A stretch of DNA of 47,243 bases from contig DAHUZP010000017.1 of the NCBI GenBank assembly GCA_027306505.1, positions 1 to 47,243 on the forward strand, read 5' to 3'. The stretch is from Thermoplasmata archaeon (GTDB taxonomy: Archaea; Thermoplasmatota; Thermoplasmata; Lutacidiplasmatales; UBA184). The position numbers and the translations under genes were made by a program. The notes beneath the pieces are model-generated. The model did no database searches. It was not told the origin of the DNA and worked only from the letters and a program-made list of their open reading frames with translations. This document shows positions 39,885 through 47,243 of the stretch, in pieces; position 1 is the first letter of the stretch; each line of letters begins with the position of its first letter.

Positions 39885-41082
39885 CCCTCCGGCGGGCATA
39901 GGCCAGGCGGTTGGCTAGACCGAAGAGGTGGATGAAGCCCTCGGCCGCCTCCTGCCGGAAGGTCGAGCCCCGGTCGTAGGTCGCGAGCTCGCGGCTGAGC
40001 AGCGAGTAGGGAGAGCGGCGCCCGATGACCCGGCAGGAGCCCTGGAAGAGCCGGAGCTGGACCTCCCCGGTGACGGTCTCCTGGGTGCTCGCGACGAAGG
40101 CGCTCAGCGCCTCGCGCAGCGGGCTGTACCAGAGCCCTTCGTAGACGGTGTCGGAGAAGCGGCGCTCCACGGAGGACTTGAAGTTGAGCAGGTCGCGGGG
40201 CAGGACGAGCGACTCCAGCGCCTGGTGGGCCTGCACCAGGGTGATCGCGGCGGGGCACTCGTAGGTCTCCCGGGACTTGATCCCCACCACGCGGTCCTCC
40301 ACGTGGTCGATACGCCCGATGCCGTGGGCCCCCGCGACCCCGTTGAGCTCCCGGACGAGCTCGACCGGCTCGAGCGGGCGGCCGTTGAGGTGCGTCGGGA
40401 GGCCGCGGGAGAAGGTGACCGTGATCTCCTCGGCCGACCGTGGCCAGCTCTCCGGGTGCCCGGTCCACTGGAAGACCTCCTCCGGGGGGGCGGACCCGGG
40501 GTCCTCGAGCTTACCGCCCTCGATGGAGCGGCCCCATAGGTTCTCGTCGACGGAGTAGGGGGACTCCGGCTTCACGTGGATGCGGAGACCGTGCGCCTTG
40601 GCGTAGGCGATCTCGTCGGTCCGGTTCATGTTCCACTCCCGGACCGGGGCGATGATCGAGAGGTGCGGGGCGAGGGTCTGGACCCCCACGTCGAACCGCA
40701 CCTGGTCGTTCCCTTTCCCGGTGCAGCCGTGCGCGACGGCGTCCGCCCCCAGGCGGAGGGCGGCGGAGACCAGTTCCCGGACGATGAGCGGGCGGGCGAG
40801 GGCGGTGGAGAGCGGGTAGACGCCCTGGTAGAGACAGTTCGCCTGGAGCGCGGGGAAGACGAACTCCTCGGCGAAGGTCTCCTTCGCGTCCACCAGGAGC
40901 GCGCCGCGCGCCCCGTTGACCGGAGCGCGCTCCACGGCGTCCGAAAGCTCCCCTTCCTGGCCCACGTCGACGGTGAGCGTCGTCACTTCGGCGCCGTAGT
41001 GTTCCTTGATCCAGGGGATCGCGACGGACGTATCGAGCCCTCCGGAGTAGGCGAGTACCACGTGCTTGAGCTTCCCGGCCAT
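39811..41082 (-). CDS. argG: Argininosuccinate synthase
   Basis: A 423-residue ATP-dependent ligase joining citrulline and aspartate. The ATP pyrophosphatase P-loop AYSGGLDTSVAIPW is at residue 11, the citrulline/aspartate-binding GCTGKGNDQVRFD near 119, and SPYSVDENLWGRSIEGG near 172. All are intact and the length is slightly over the family norm (about 400) owing to a 3' tail that overlaps argH. ATG start 18 bp after the argB stop. Fourth gene of the operon. Confidence 0.97.
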   Translation of the reverse strand: MAGKLKHVVLAYSGGLDTSVAIPWIKEHYGAEVTTLTVDVGQEGELSDAVERAPVNGARGALLVDAKETFAEEFVFPALQANCLYQGVYPLSTALARPLIVRELVSAALRLGADAVAHGCTGKGNDQVRFDVGVQTLAPHLSIIAPVREWNMNRTDEIAYAKAHGLRIHVKPESPYSVDENLWGRSIEGGKLEDPGSAPPEEVFQWTGHPESWPRSAEEITVTFSRGLPTHLNGRPLEPVELVRELNGVAGAHGIGRIDHVEDRVVGIKSRETYECPAAITLVQAHQALESLVLPRDLLNFKSSVERRFSDTVYEGLWYSPLREALSAFVASTQETVTGEVQLRLFQGSCRVIGRRSPYSLLSRELATYDRGSTFRQEAAEGFIHLFGLANRLAYARRRDALSHDAERETEPAAGKVSPPTPP

Positions 41083-41100
41083 GTTCCTTTCCTTCCTGTT

Positions 41101-42186
41101 CTAGGTGCCTCTCGACCCGGTGAGGGTGCGGAGGAGCGTGAGGTCGTCCGGGCCCGGGGCCGAGCGACCGCGGGAGGCGGAGCGACGGGAGGAGGAGGGG
41201 GAGGCGGGGGAGGAAGGGGAGGAAGGGGAGGAAGGGCCCGGAGACCCGGGGCCCGGCGAGGGGGGGCGCCTCGGCGAGAAGGGCGGCCCCTGAGGGGGGA
41301 GCTGAGGCAGGCCGCTCGCCGTCGAGGCCGGAGCGCTGCGAGGGGCGCGCTGCTCGGCACGGAACCAGGTGCCTCCCGAGAGGCTCCTCGATCCCCGGGG
41401 CGGGAGCGCGCCGATCCAGACGCCGTGGGCGCCTTGCTCGAGCACCCGGAGCGCGGCCTCCACCTTGGGGACCATCCCGCCGTGGACCGTGCGCTCCTCG
41501 ATGAGGTCGCGAGCGCGCGCGGGGGTGAGGCGGGCCAAGACCTCCCCTTGAGGGCCGAGGACCCCGGGAACGTCGGTGAAGAGGACCAGGTCCCCTCCCA
41601 GGGCCTCAGCGAGGCCGGAAGCGAAGAGGTCCGCGTTCACGTTGAGGACCCCTCCCCGGCCATCGGAAGCGAGAGGCGCGAAGACCGGGACCTTCCAGAC
41701 GCGGTGGAGGTCGCGCACGAGCTGGGGGTCGACCTCCGAGGGCTCCCCCACGAGCCCGAGCACGCCGTTCTTCACGTCGTGGGCGACCACGCAGCCGGCG
41801 GAGACTCCCGTGAGGCCCACCGCGCGCACGCCCGCGAGGTTGAGCGCGCTCACGAGCCGAAGGTTCACGGGGCCGGCGAGGACCCCCTCGACGACCGGCA
41901 GGACCTCGGGGGTGGTGACCCGCTGGCCCTCGACCTTGAGCGTCGGGATCCCCAGGCGCTCCGCCAGGTCGGAGACCTCCTCCCCTCCGCCGTGGACGAT
42001 GACGAGGGGCGTCCCCTCGCGGACGGTCTCTGCGGCCCAGGCGACGAAGTCCTCGAGCCCCTGGCCCGAGCGGAGCTCCCGGCCTCCCACCTTCGCGACG
42101 ACCGGCGGCCGGCGCGGGGGCGAGCCGAGGCGAGGGAGGGCACCTTCGGCGCTGGAGGGGTGACGGGGGGTTCCCGAGATGGACAC
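41101..42186 (-). CDS. argB: Acetylglutamate kinase with Ser/Pro-rich C-terminal extension
   Basis: A 361-residue protein. Residues about 27-278 form an amino-acid kinase domain phosphorylating N-acetylglutamate: VVAKVGGRELRSG (ATP site Lys), VIVHGGGEEVSDLAERLG (substrate loop), LNVNADLFASGLAEALGGD (second substrate/ATP site), FTDVPGVLG and GGMVPKVEAALRVLEQGA. The last about 80 residues are low-complexity (SPGPGSPGPSSPSSPSSPAS) and have no counterpart in the family. They are encoded by a G-rich stretch with a 9-bp tandem repeat, so a late frameshift into non-native frame is possible. GTG start 9 bp after the argJ stop. Confidence 0.88.
   Translation of the reverse strand: MSISGTPRHPSSAEGALPRLGSPPRRPPVVAKVGGRELRSGQGLEDFVAWAAETVREGTPLVIVHGGGEEVSDLAERLGIPTLKVEGQRVTTPEVLPVVEGVLAGPVNLRLVSALNLAGVRAVGLTGVSAGCVVAHDVKNGVLGLVGEPSEVDPQLVRDLHRVWKVPVFAPLASDGRGGVLNVNADLFASGLAEALGGDLVLFTDVPGVLGPQGEVLARLTPARARDLIEERTVHGGMVPKVEAALRVLEQGAHGVWIGALPPRGSRSLSGGTWFRAEQRAPRSAPASTASGLPQLPPQGPPFSPRRPPSPGPGSPGPSSPSSPSSPASPSSSRRSASRGRSAPGPDDLTLLRTLTGSRGT
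41207..41236. repeat. 9-bp tandem repeat inside the argB 3' extension
   Basis: Three perfect copies of GGGGAGGAA plus GGG. On the coding strand they give the SSP repeat of the tail. A slippage-prone site. Confidence 0.7.
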
Positions 42187-42195
42187 GAGGGGCTC

Positions 42196-43455
42196 CTAGG
42201 TGCGGTACTGGGCGTTGATCTGGACGTAGCCGTAGGAGAGGTCGCAGCCCCAGGCCGTCGCGCGGGCCGGGCCCTGGCCGAGCCGGACGTCGAGGACGAC
42301 CTCGTCAAGCCGTTGCAGCACCCCGTGCAGTCGGTGGCCCTGGCCGTTGTCGAGCCCGGGGGCGGGGGTGCCGCGGACGATGAGAGGCCAGGAACGGTGA
42401 CCGTCGACGAGCTGGACCTCGAGGTCCCCGGTGTCGAAGTTCGCCCCGGAGTAGCCGAGGGCGCAGGCGATGCGGCCCACGTTGGGGTCGGCGCCGAAGA
42501 GCGCGGTTTTGACCAGGAGCGAGCGGGCGACCGCCTTCGCGGCCTGACGGGCCTCCTCCAGGTCGTCCGCGCCGTGGACGTTCACGGTGAGCAGCTTCGT
42601 CGCGCCCTCCCCGTCGCGCGCGACCGACCGGGCGAGGTGCTCCAGGACGTATCCGACCCCCCGGGCGAGGGCCGGGTCGTCGTCCGCGAGGGCCCCGCCG
42701 CTAGCGCCGTTCGCGAAGGCCAGTACCGTGTCGTTGGTCGACGTGTCGCCGTCAACGCTGATCATGTTGAACGTCCGGTCCGCCTCCCGGGCGAGCAGGC
42801 GCTGGAGCCCGACCGGGGTGACCCGGGCGTCGAGGGTGAGGAAGGCGAGCGTGGTCGCGTGCGGGGGACCGACCGAGGGGGCGATCATCCCGCTCCCCTT
42901 CGCCATCCCGCTGATGCGGACCCGGGTGCCGTCCGCGAGCCGAACGGAGACCGCGGCCTCCTTGGTGCGGGTATCGGTGGTCAGGATGGCCGTCGCGGCC
43001 CGGGTGGAGGCGGCGCGGTCCGCGCCGAGCGAGGCGACCGCTCCGTTCAGGTGGGAGGCGATCTTCTCCACGGGGATGCGGGGGCCGATCACGCCCGTCG
43101 CCGCGTGGTAGACCGAACCCTCCGGGACGCCGAGGCCGCGCTCGGTGAGGGCGATGACCTCCCGGGAGTCCTCGAGACCGTCCGGTCCGGTGAGGGCGTT
43201 CGCGACGCCGCTCACCACGACGAACCCGCGGGCCTCGGACGGGTGCTCGCGCAGCCGCTCCTCGCACAGGTCGACCGGGGCCGCCCGGACGCGGTTCGTC
43301 GTGAAGAGCCCGGCGGCGGAGGCGGGGAGCGAGGAGACCACCAGGGCGAGGTCCGGGCGCAGCGAGCGCTTGATCCCGCAGGAGAGGCCCGAGGCCCGGT
43401 AGCCCTTGGCGAAGGTGATGCCGTGGTCGGAGACCGAGAAGTCCCCCAGGCTCAT
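42196..43455 (-). CDS. argJ: Bifunctional ornithine acetyltransferase / N-acetylglutamate synthase
   Basis: A 419-residue Ntn-type enzyme that moves the acetyl group from N-acetylornithine to glutamate, closing the acetyl cycle. The auto-cleavage region MAKGSGMIAPSVGPPHATTLAFL contains the nucleophile Thr (ATTL, usually ATML), and the N-terminal VVVSGVANALTG matches the oxyanion/substrate loop SG-x-ANA. The C-terminal FGADPNVGRIACALGYSG and GCDLSYGYVQINAQYRT, with the final N-A-x-Y-x-T, are typical. The ATG start overlaps the argC stop (ATGA). ArgJ explains how this operon could work without ArgA or ArgE. Confidence 0.95.
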   Translation of the reverse strand: MSLGDFSVSDHGITFAKGYRASGLSCGIKRSLRPDLALVVSSLPASAAGLFTTNRVRAAPVDLCEERLREHPSEARGFVVVSGVANALTGPDGLEDSREVIALTERGLGVPEGSVYHAATGVIGPRIPVEKIASHLNGAVASLGADRAASTRAATAILTTDTRTKEAAVSVRLADGTRVRISGMAKGSGMIAPSVGPPHATTLAFLTLDARVTPVGLQRLLAREADRTFNMISVDGDTSTNDTVLAFANGASGGALADDDPALARGVGYVLEHLARSVARDGEGATKLLTVNVHGADDLEEARQAAKAVARSLLVKTALFGADPNVGRIACALGYSGANFDTGDLEVQLVDGHRSWPLIVRGTPAPGLDNGQGHRLHGVLQRLDEVVLDVRLGQGPARATAWGCDLSYGYVQINAQYRT

Positions 43456-44486
43456 GGGCCCAGCCCCCCCAGCGGGAGCCCGGTCGTTTCCGGGAGCCCT
43501 GCCATCAGGTTCGCGTTCTGGATCGCCTGGCCGGCGCCGCCCTTGACCAGGTTGTCGATCGCGCTGTAGACCACTCCGGAGGGAGGTGCCGCCTCCGTCG
43601 CGAGGTAGCAGCGGTTCGAGCCGACGGCCCAGGGGAGCCGCGGCACCTCGCCCACCCGGACGAAGGGGGAGGCGCGGTAGGCGTCGGTGAGGGCCTCGTT
43701 CCAACGGAGGACCTCGTCCGGCTCGACCCCGGGCGCGTAGATCGAGCAGAGGAGCCCGCGGACGACGGGGACGAGGTGGGGGACGAAGGTGACCTGCGGG
43801 AGCGCTGCGGAGGACGGGCCGCCCCCCAGGTCGGCGAGGGCCTCCCGGATCTCGGGCGCGTGGCGGTGGTGGCCCCCGCCGTAGGGGTTCACCGAGGCGC
43901 CGGCCTGGGCGTGGTGCGTGGAAGGCGAGGGGGTGGCCCCGGCCCCGGAGGTGCCGCTCTTCGCGTCCACCACGATCTGGCTCGGAAGGAGCCCGCGGCG
44001 GAGGAGCGGGAGGAGGGCGAGCAGGGTGGCGGTGGGGTAGCATCCCGGGTTCGCGACCAGCGAAGTAGAGGCGATCGCCTCCCGGGAGACTTCCGTGAGA
44101 CCGTACACCGCGCGGGCGAGCCCGTCCGGGTCGGTGTGCTCCCTGCCGTAGGTCGCGCGGTAGAGCTCCGCGTCCTTGAGACGGTAGTCCGGCCCGAGGT
44201 CCACGACCTTCGTGCCGCGTTCGAGGAGCGAGGGGACGACGGGGAGCGCCTCCCCCTGCGGCAGGGCGAGGAACGCGAGATCGACGTCGAGGGAGCCCGG
44301 GTCGCTCTCGAGGACGATCTCGTGGCCGTCCGCGAGCCAGGGGCACACCTCGTCAAGCGTCGCTCCCGCGTGGCTCTTGGAGACCGCGTGGGTGAGACGC
44401 AGAGAGGGGTGCGAGGAGAGCAGGCGAAGCAGCTCGCCCCCCAGGTAGCCGCTGGCCCCGACGACCCCGACCGTCCGTTCCGTCAT
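43452..44486 (-). CDS. argC: N-acetyl-gamma-glutamyl-phosphate reductase
   Basis: A 344-residue NADPH-dependent reductase for the third step of arginine synthesis. It has the Rossmann motif GVVGASGYLGGELLRLL, the catalytic Cys in VANPGCYPTATLLAL, the substrate-binding SGTSGAGA and the His in YGGGHHRHAPEI and FVPHLVPVVRGL. ATG 44486 is chosen because a TATA-like box lies 30 bp upstream; an in-frame ATG at 44549 would place that box inside the gene. First gene of the operon argC-argJ-argB-argG-argH. argD and argF are elsewhere. Confidence 0.96.
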   Translation of the reverse strand: MTERTVGVVGASGYLGGELLRLLSSHPSLRLTHAVSKSHAGATLDEVCPWLADGHEIVLESDPGSLDVDLAFLALPQGEALPVVPSLLERGTKVVDLGPDYRLKDAELYRATYGREHTDPDGLARAVYGLTEVSREAIASTSLVANPGCYPTATLLALLPLLRRGLLPSQIVVDAKSGTSGAGATPSPSTHHAQAGASVNPYGGGHHRHAPEIREALADLGGGPSSAALPQVTFVPHLVPVVRGLLCSIYAPGVEPDEVLRWNEALTDAYRASPFVRVGEVPRLPWAVGSNRCYLATEAAPPSGVVYSAIDNLVKGGAGQAIQNANLMAGLPETTGLPLGGLGP

Positions 44487-44511
44487 TCGAGTGCGTGCGG
44501 TCCCGGTGGGT

Positions 44512-44519
44512 CCGATAGA
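44512..44519 (-). promoter_or_regulatory. TATA-like promoter of the arginine operon
   Basis: Coding strand TCTATCGG, 30 bp before the argC ATG; leaderless spacing. No arginine-repressor dyad was recognised around it. Confidence 0.45.
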
Positions 44520-44644
44520 TGGAGGAGAGACGTCGTGGGACATCCCCATCGCGTCGCAAGGGGGACCCGCGGACCCGAGGGCGTCCCGTGGGACCGCCCG
44601 CGGTCGCGCAAGGAACGCGAAGGGCGCTGCTTGCTCCGCGGGTG

Positions 44645-45373
44645 CTACGGGTGTCCCACGGACGACTCACGACGGGTGTGGTCGTCCCCCGGGGGTGGGG
44701 GAGGGTGGACCAGGTCCCCGAGCACCTGGAAGGCGCCGAGGAGGTCCTTCTCCTCGAGGACGAAGGTGCTGTCGGTGTGCGAGCTCACGATCTCGAGGCA
44801 GTTGATGCCGCGACGGGCGAGGGCGTTCGCGAGGAAGGCGAGCACCCCGGGCGTTCGGACGATGCTCGAGGGGGAGCGGACCGTGAGGGCGGCGAGCCCG
44901 CGGAAGATCTCGATGACGTAGCCCTTGCCGAGGCTGGGAACGACGCTGTTGAGGAGATCGTCCTCGAGCAGGATGGTGAGCGCTCCAGGGCCCTGGAGGA
45001 GCTGGAGCAGGTGCCGTCGGTCCTTGAGGAGCTCCCCGGCGGCCTCGTCGACGCGGAGCAGGACCTCCCAGTCGTTCCTGGCGGCGATGATCGCGACGCG
45101 CGTCCGGACCTCGATGCGGCTTCCCCGGATGACCTGGAGGATCCGCTCGTCCTGCGCCACGTCCTGCTGCATCTGCCGCTGGTAGCGTCGGCAGGCGACG
45201 GTGACGGCCTCCTCGTTCCGGAGCCCCTTCTCCTCGAGGATCTTCCGGGCGAGGGCCGTGAAGTTCACCACGTCCCAGGCGAGGCAGTCCCGGATGGAGG
45301 GATGCTCATCGATGTACCGACGGGTGATGTCCGCCGCCGTGGGGCCTTCGGGCTTGGGCGGGATTCGAGGCAT
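44645..45373 (-). CDS. ACT-domain protein, conserved archaeal type
   Basis: A 242-residue protein. The N-terminal half (ITRRYIDEHPSIRDCLAWDV, then FTALARKILEEKGL and AVTVACRRYQRQMQQD) is helical and resembles a winged-helix or regulatory fold. A middle domain and a C-terminal ACT-like domain follow, the latter with SSIVRTPGVLAFLANALARRGINCLEI and SHTDSTFVLEE, close to aspartokinase ACT domains. ACT domains bind amino acids, so an amino-acid sensor upstream of the arg operon is reasonable, though there is no DNA-binding proof. The proline run PPPPPG and acidic end are disordered. Confidence 0.7.
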   Translation of the reverse strand: MPRIPPKPEGPTAADITRRYIDEHPSIRDCLAWDVVNFTALARKILEEKGLRNEEAVTVACRRYQRQMQQDVAQDERILQVIRGSRIEVRTRVAIIAARNDWEVLLRVDEAAGELLKDRRHLLQLLQGPGALTILLEDDLLNSVVPSLGKGYVIEIFRGLAALTVRSPSSIVRTPGVLAFLANALARRGINCLEIVSSHTDSTFVLEEKDLLGAFQVLGDLVHPPPPPGDDHTRRESSVGHP

Positions 45374-45561
45374 GCTTCGGCGGGTGGAACAGCGTCCCCC
45401 CTTGAAGGTGTGCCACGCCCCAGGCGGGGCCTCTCTCGAGCCGCGGGCGCTCCGGCCGCAGGCTCCGCCAACCCGGGCCTGGACGGCCGAAGGCAGGTGC
45501 GGGAGCGGACCCCGGCCGCGGAAGGGCCCCTCTCCTCAGGGCGGGAGGGCTCTTCGGGAGC

Positions 45562-46362
45562 CTAACGGGCGCGCCGCCCGTAGAGCAGCACATCCTCGAT
45601 CGCATCGTGGACCGAGGCGCGGAAGCCGCCAGCGAGTCCCTGTCCCAGCGAGGCCATCGGGCCGCCGGCCAGCCGTTCGAAGAAGGGCCGAGGAGGACTG
45701 AGCTCGAGCGTGCGCCGGGAGGAGATGCCCGCCGTGTGCGCGAGGTCCTCGAGCGCCCGCTCCCGGTCCCCGATCGCGTCGATGAGCCCCAGCTGGAGCG
45801 CCTGCTTGCCGCTCCAGAACTCCCCGGTCGCGAGCTTGGCGATCTCTTCCCGGGGCTTGCGGCGCTCCCGGGCGACCATGTCGATGAACGAGCCGTAGCT
45901 CACCTCGCCCACCTTGAGCATCTTCACTCGCTCCTCGTCGGTGAGCGGCCGGATCCCCTGGTAGGCGTCCTTGTGGCGCCCGTGGTGGAGCATGTCCACC
46001 TGGATGCCGAGCTTCTCTAGGAGCCCTCCAGCGGCGAAGTGCGGCATGACGACGCCGATGGAACCCACCGCCGACTCCTCGTAGGCGTAGATCCGGTGGG
46101 CCCCCAGGGCGGCCATGTACCCGCCGGAGGCCGCCATGGACCCCACCGCGGCGACCACGGGCTTCACTTTGCTCACCCGCTTGACCGCGAGGTAGAGGTC
46201 GGTGGAGGCGATGTCCTCCCCCCCTCCGCTGCTGATGTCGAAGAGCAGGCCCCGGAACTTGGGCTTCTCTCGGACGAACCGCAGGAGCTTGAGGTAAGGC
46301 TCGACGGAGCGCTCGCGGATCGTGCCCCGGAACTTGACCTGGGCCAGGACAGGTCCTACCAT
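45562..46362 (-). CDS. sppA: SppA-like S49 signal peptide peptidase
   Basis: A 266-residue S49 peptidase. The Ser-Lys dyad can be placed: Ser in [18 protein letters not shown] and Lys in [45 protein letters not shown] is the S49 N-terminal fold. It is short (core domain only) and lacks the usual N-terminal membrane anchor: residue 1 is followed directly by [14 protein letters not shown]. It may therefore be cytoplasmic or peripherally attached. A TATA-like box lies about 29 bp before the ATG. Divergent from rfcS. Confidence 0.85.
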   Translation of the reverse strand: MVGPVLAQVKFRGTIRERSVEPYLKLLRFVREKPKFRGLLFDISSGGGEDIASTDLYLAVKRVSKVKPVVAAVGSMAASGGYMAALGAHRIYAYEESAVGSIGVVMPHFAAGGLLEKLGIQVDMLHHGRHKDAYQGIRPLTDEERVKMLKVGEVSYGSFIDMVARERRKPREEIAKLATGEFWSGKQALQLGLIDAIGDRERALEDLAHTAGISSRRTLELSPPRPFFERLAGGPMASLGQGLAGGFRASVHDAIEDVLLYGRRAR

Positions 46363-46386
46363 CGCCTACGTGGACCGTCCCGGCTC

Positions 46387-46396
46387 GTATATTATG
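46387..46396 (-). promoter_or_regulatory. TATA-like promoter of sppA
   Basis: GTATATTATG, centred 29 bp before ATG 46362 on the minus strand. Part of a 198-bp divergent intergenic region. Confidence 0.5.
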
Positions 46397-46515
46397 ACGA
46401 GGTCGAGGAGAAGATAGCGACGGGGAGGAGGGGTCGCCGCCCGCTCGACCGAGGCGCGAGGGGGTGGTGGTACGGGAGAGGCCCCGGGCCCTGGGCTCGG
46501 CGGGCGCACCAATCG

Positions 46516-46524
46516 ACATATAGC
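46516..46524 (+). promoter_or_regulatory. TATA-like promoter of rfcS
   Basis: ACATATAGC, about 40 bp before the GTG start, leaving a short leader with a GGAGGGG Shine-Dalgarno tract at about 46549-46555. One of the few genes here that appears leadered. Confidence 0.5.
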
Positions 46525-46560
46525 CGGGCGACCCGAGGGTGGGCCGAAGGAGGGGAAGCC

Positions 46561-47243
46561 GTGGCGGAGCCGAGACAGGGCGAGATCTGGATCGAGAAGT
46601 ACCGTCCCCGAAGCCTTTCCGAGATGGTGGGGCAGACCCGGATCGTGCCCCTCCTGCAGGCCTACGTCCAGAAGCGGTCGCTCCCCCACCTGCTCTTCGC
46701 GGGCCCCCCCGGGACCGGGAAGACCACGGCCGCGCTCTGCCTCGCCCGGGACCTGTACGGGGAGGACTGGCGCAGCTGCTTCCTCGAGCTCAACGCGAGC
46801 GACGAGCGTGGGATCGACACCGTCCGGGGGACCATCAAGAACTACGCCCGGAGCGCGCCGCTGGGAGAGGTCCCCTTCAAGATCCTCTTCCTGGACGAGA
46901 GCGACAACCTGACCTCCGAGGCCCAGGCCTCGCTGCGCCGGACCATGGAGCGTTACTCCTCGATCTGTCGGTTCATCCTTTCGTGCAACTACTCCTCCCG
47001 GATCATCGAGCCCATCCAGTCGCGGTGCGGGGTCTTCCGGTTCAAGATCTATCAGCCCGAGGAGATCCACAGCTACCTCGAGCGGATCGCGAAGGCGGAG
47101 AAGCGGACCGTGCTCTCGGAGGCCTACGACGCGATCCTGCGGCTCTCCGAGGGGGACATGCGACGGGCGGTGAACCTTCTCCAGCTCTCCTCGGCGCTCG
47201 CCGAGACGGTGGACCCCGACACGGTCTACGAGAGCGCGGCGAC
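46561..47243 (+). CDS. rfcS: Replication factor C small subunit (5' part, cut by window end)
   Basis: The first 227 codons of the archaeal clamp-loader small subunit. It opens [20 protein letters not shown], then the Walker [19 protein letters not shown] near residue 53, [14 protein letters not shown] (sensor/trans region), Walker [16 protein letters not shown] (the usual DEAD/DE box reads DESD), RRTMERY, the SRC-type arginine finger SRCGVFRF and a domain II start. It loads the PCNA sliding clamp with RfcL at replication forks. Preceded by a strong Shine-Dalgarno. The 3' end lies outside the window. Confidence 0.97.
   Translation, partial: MAEPRQGEIWIEKYRPRSLSEMVGQTRIVPLLQAYVQKRSLPHLLFAGPPGTGKTTAALCLARDLYGEDWRSCFLELNASDERGIDTVRGTIKNYARSAPLGEVPFKILFLDESDNLTSEAQASLRRTMERYSSICRFILSCNYSSRIIEPIQSRCGVFRFKIYQPEEIHSYLERIAKAEKRTVLSEAYDAILRLSEGDMRRAVNLLQLSSALAETVDPDTVYESAA

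Noticed and set aside
40576-43569. 997-codon open frame on the plus strand antisense to the arg operon
   Set aside because: It lies entirely opposite argG, argB and argJ, has Arg/Gly/Asp-rich shadow composition and no domain signature.

Overview
The window is about 47 kb of G+C-rich archaeal DNA, most likely from a Thermoplasmatota (Thermoplasmata-like) genome. The archaeal assignment rests on a replication factor C small subunit, deoxyhypusine synthase, a 53-residue Sec61-beta/SecG, an ER-type (Ser-His-Asp) signal peptidase, and many genes with a TATA-like box only about 25-30 bp upstream of the start codon, implying leaderless mRNAs. The narrower placement is inferred from the DUF835 protein, the leaderless promoters and the single-membrane, S-layer-type surface genes. 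No rRNA, intact tRNA or CRISPR array was seen.

Layout. 1-4 kb: a zinc-ribbon methyltransferase, a nucleoside phosphorylase remnant, a membrane protein and about 1.4 kb of decayed DNA. 4-7.7 kb: a dienelactone-hydrolase-like enzyme followed by a marR - MFS (DHA2) - uspA stress/efflux operon. 7.7-9.8 kb: an IS4-type element with 20-bp terminal inverted repeats and a frameshifted transposase, sitting against the 3' remnant of an IS630-type transposase, then a small zinc-finger protein. 9.9-15 kb: a protein with two retropepsin-like aspartyl protease motifs, a 2,4-dienoyl-CoA-reductase-like SDR, a beta-propeller protein, and a coupled YkgJ/membrane protein pair. 15-17.8 kb: pyrB-pyrI (aspartate carbamoyltransferase), a Gdt1/UPF0016 cation transporter and a GNAT acetyltransferase. 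17.8-20.7 kb: a DUF835 protein, deoxyhypusine synthase and a DUF998 membrane protein. 20.7-22.9 kb: an accessory patch with a frameshifted orphan ABC-2 permease, a VapBC toxin-antitoxin pair and a 570-bp non-coding stretch with hairpins and an AT-rich island. 22.9-25.2 kb: a polytopic membrane protein and signal peptidase I.

25.3-38.3 kb reads as a surface-glycan/secretion region. It holds three glycosyltransferases, a dTDP-rhamnose-4-epimerase-like enzyme with an inserted zinc knuckle, a small anchored protein, a type I phosphodiesterase/phosphatase family protein translationally coupled to an adenylylsulfate kinase, Sec61-beta, and a 1661-residue secreted, membrane-anchored protein with ten PKD/Ig-like repeats. 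The inferred theme is synthesis, possibly sulfation, and display of surface glycans; no sulfotransferase or oligosaccharyltransferase is in the window. 38.4-44.5 kb is a minus-strand arginine operon, argC-argJ-argB-argG-argH, with overlapping or near-touching genes and a promoter before argC. An ACT-domain protein, a soluble SppA-like peptidase and the truncated rfcS follow to the right edge.

The least ordinary items are the tandem retropepsin protein, the giant Cys-paired PKD protein in its glycan context, recurring proline-rich cytoplasmic tails on unrelated membrane proteins, a Ser/Pro-rich tail on ArgB, and the structured non-coding stretch at 22.35-22.92 kb. I see no complete new multi-gene system that can be claimed with confidence.
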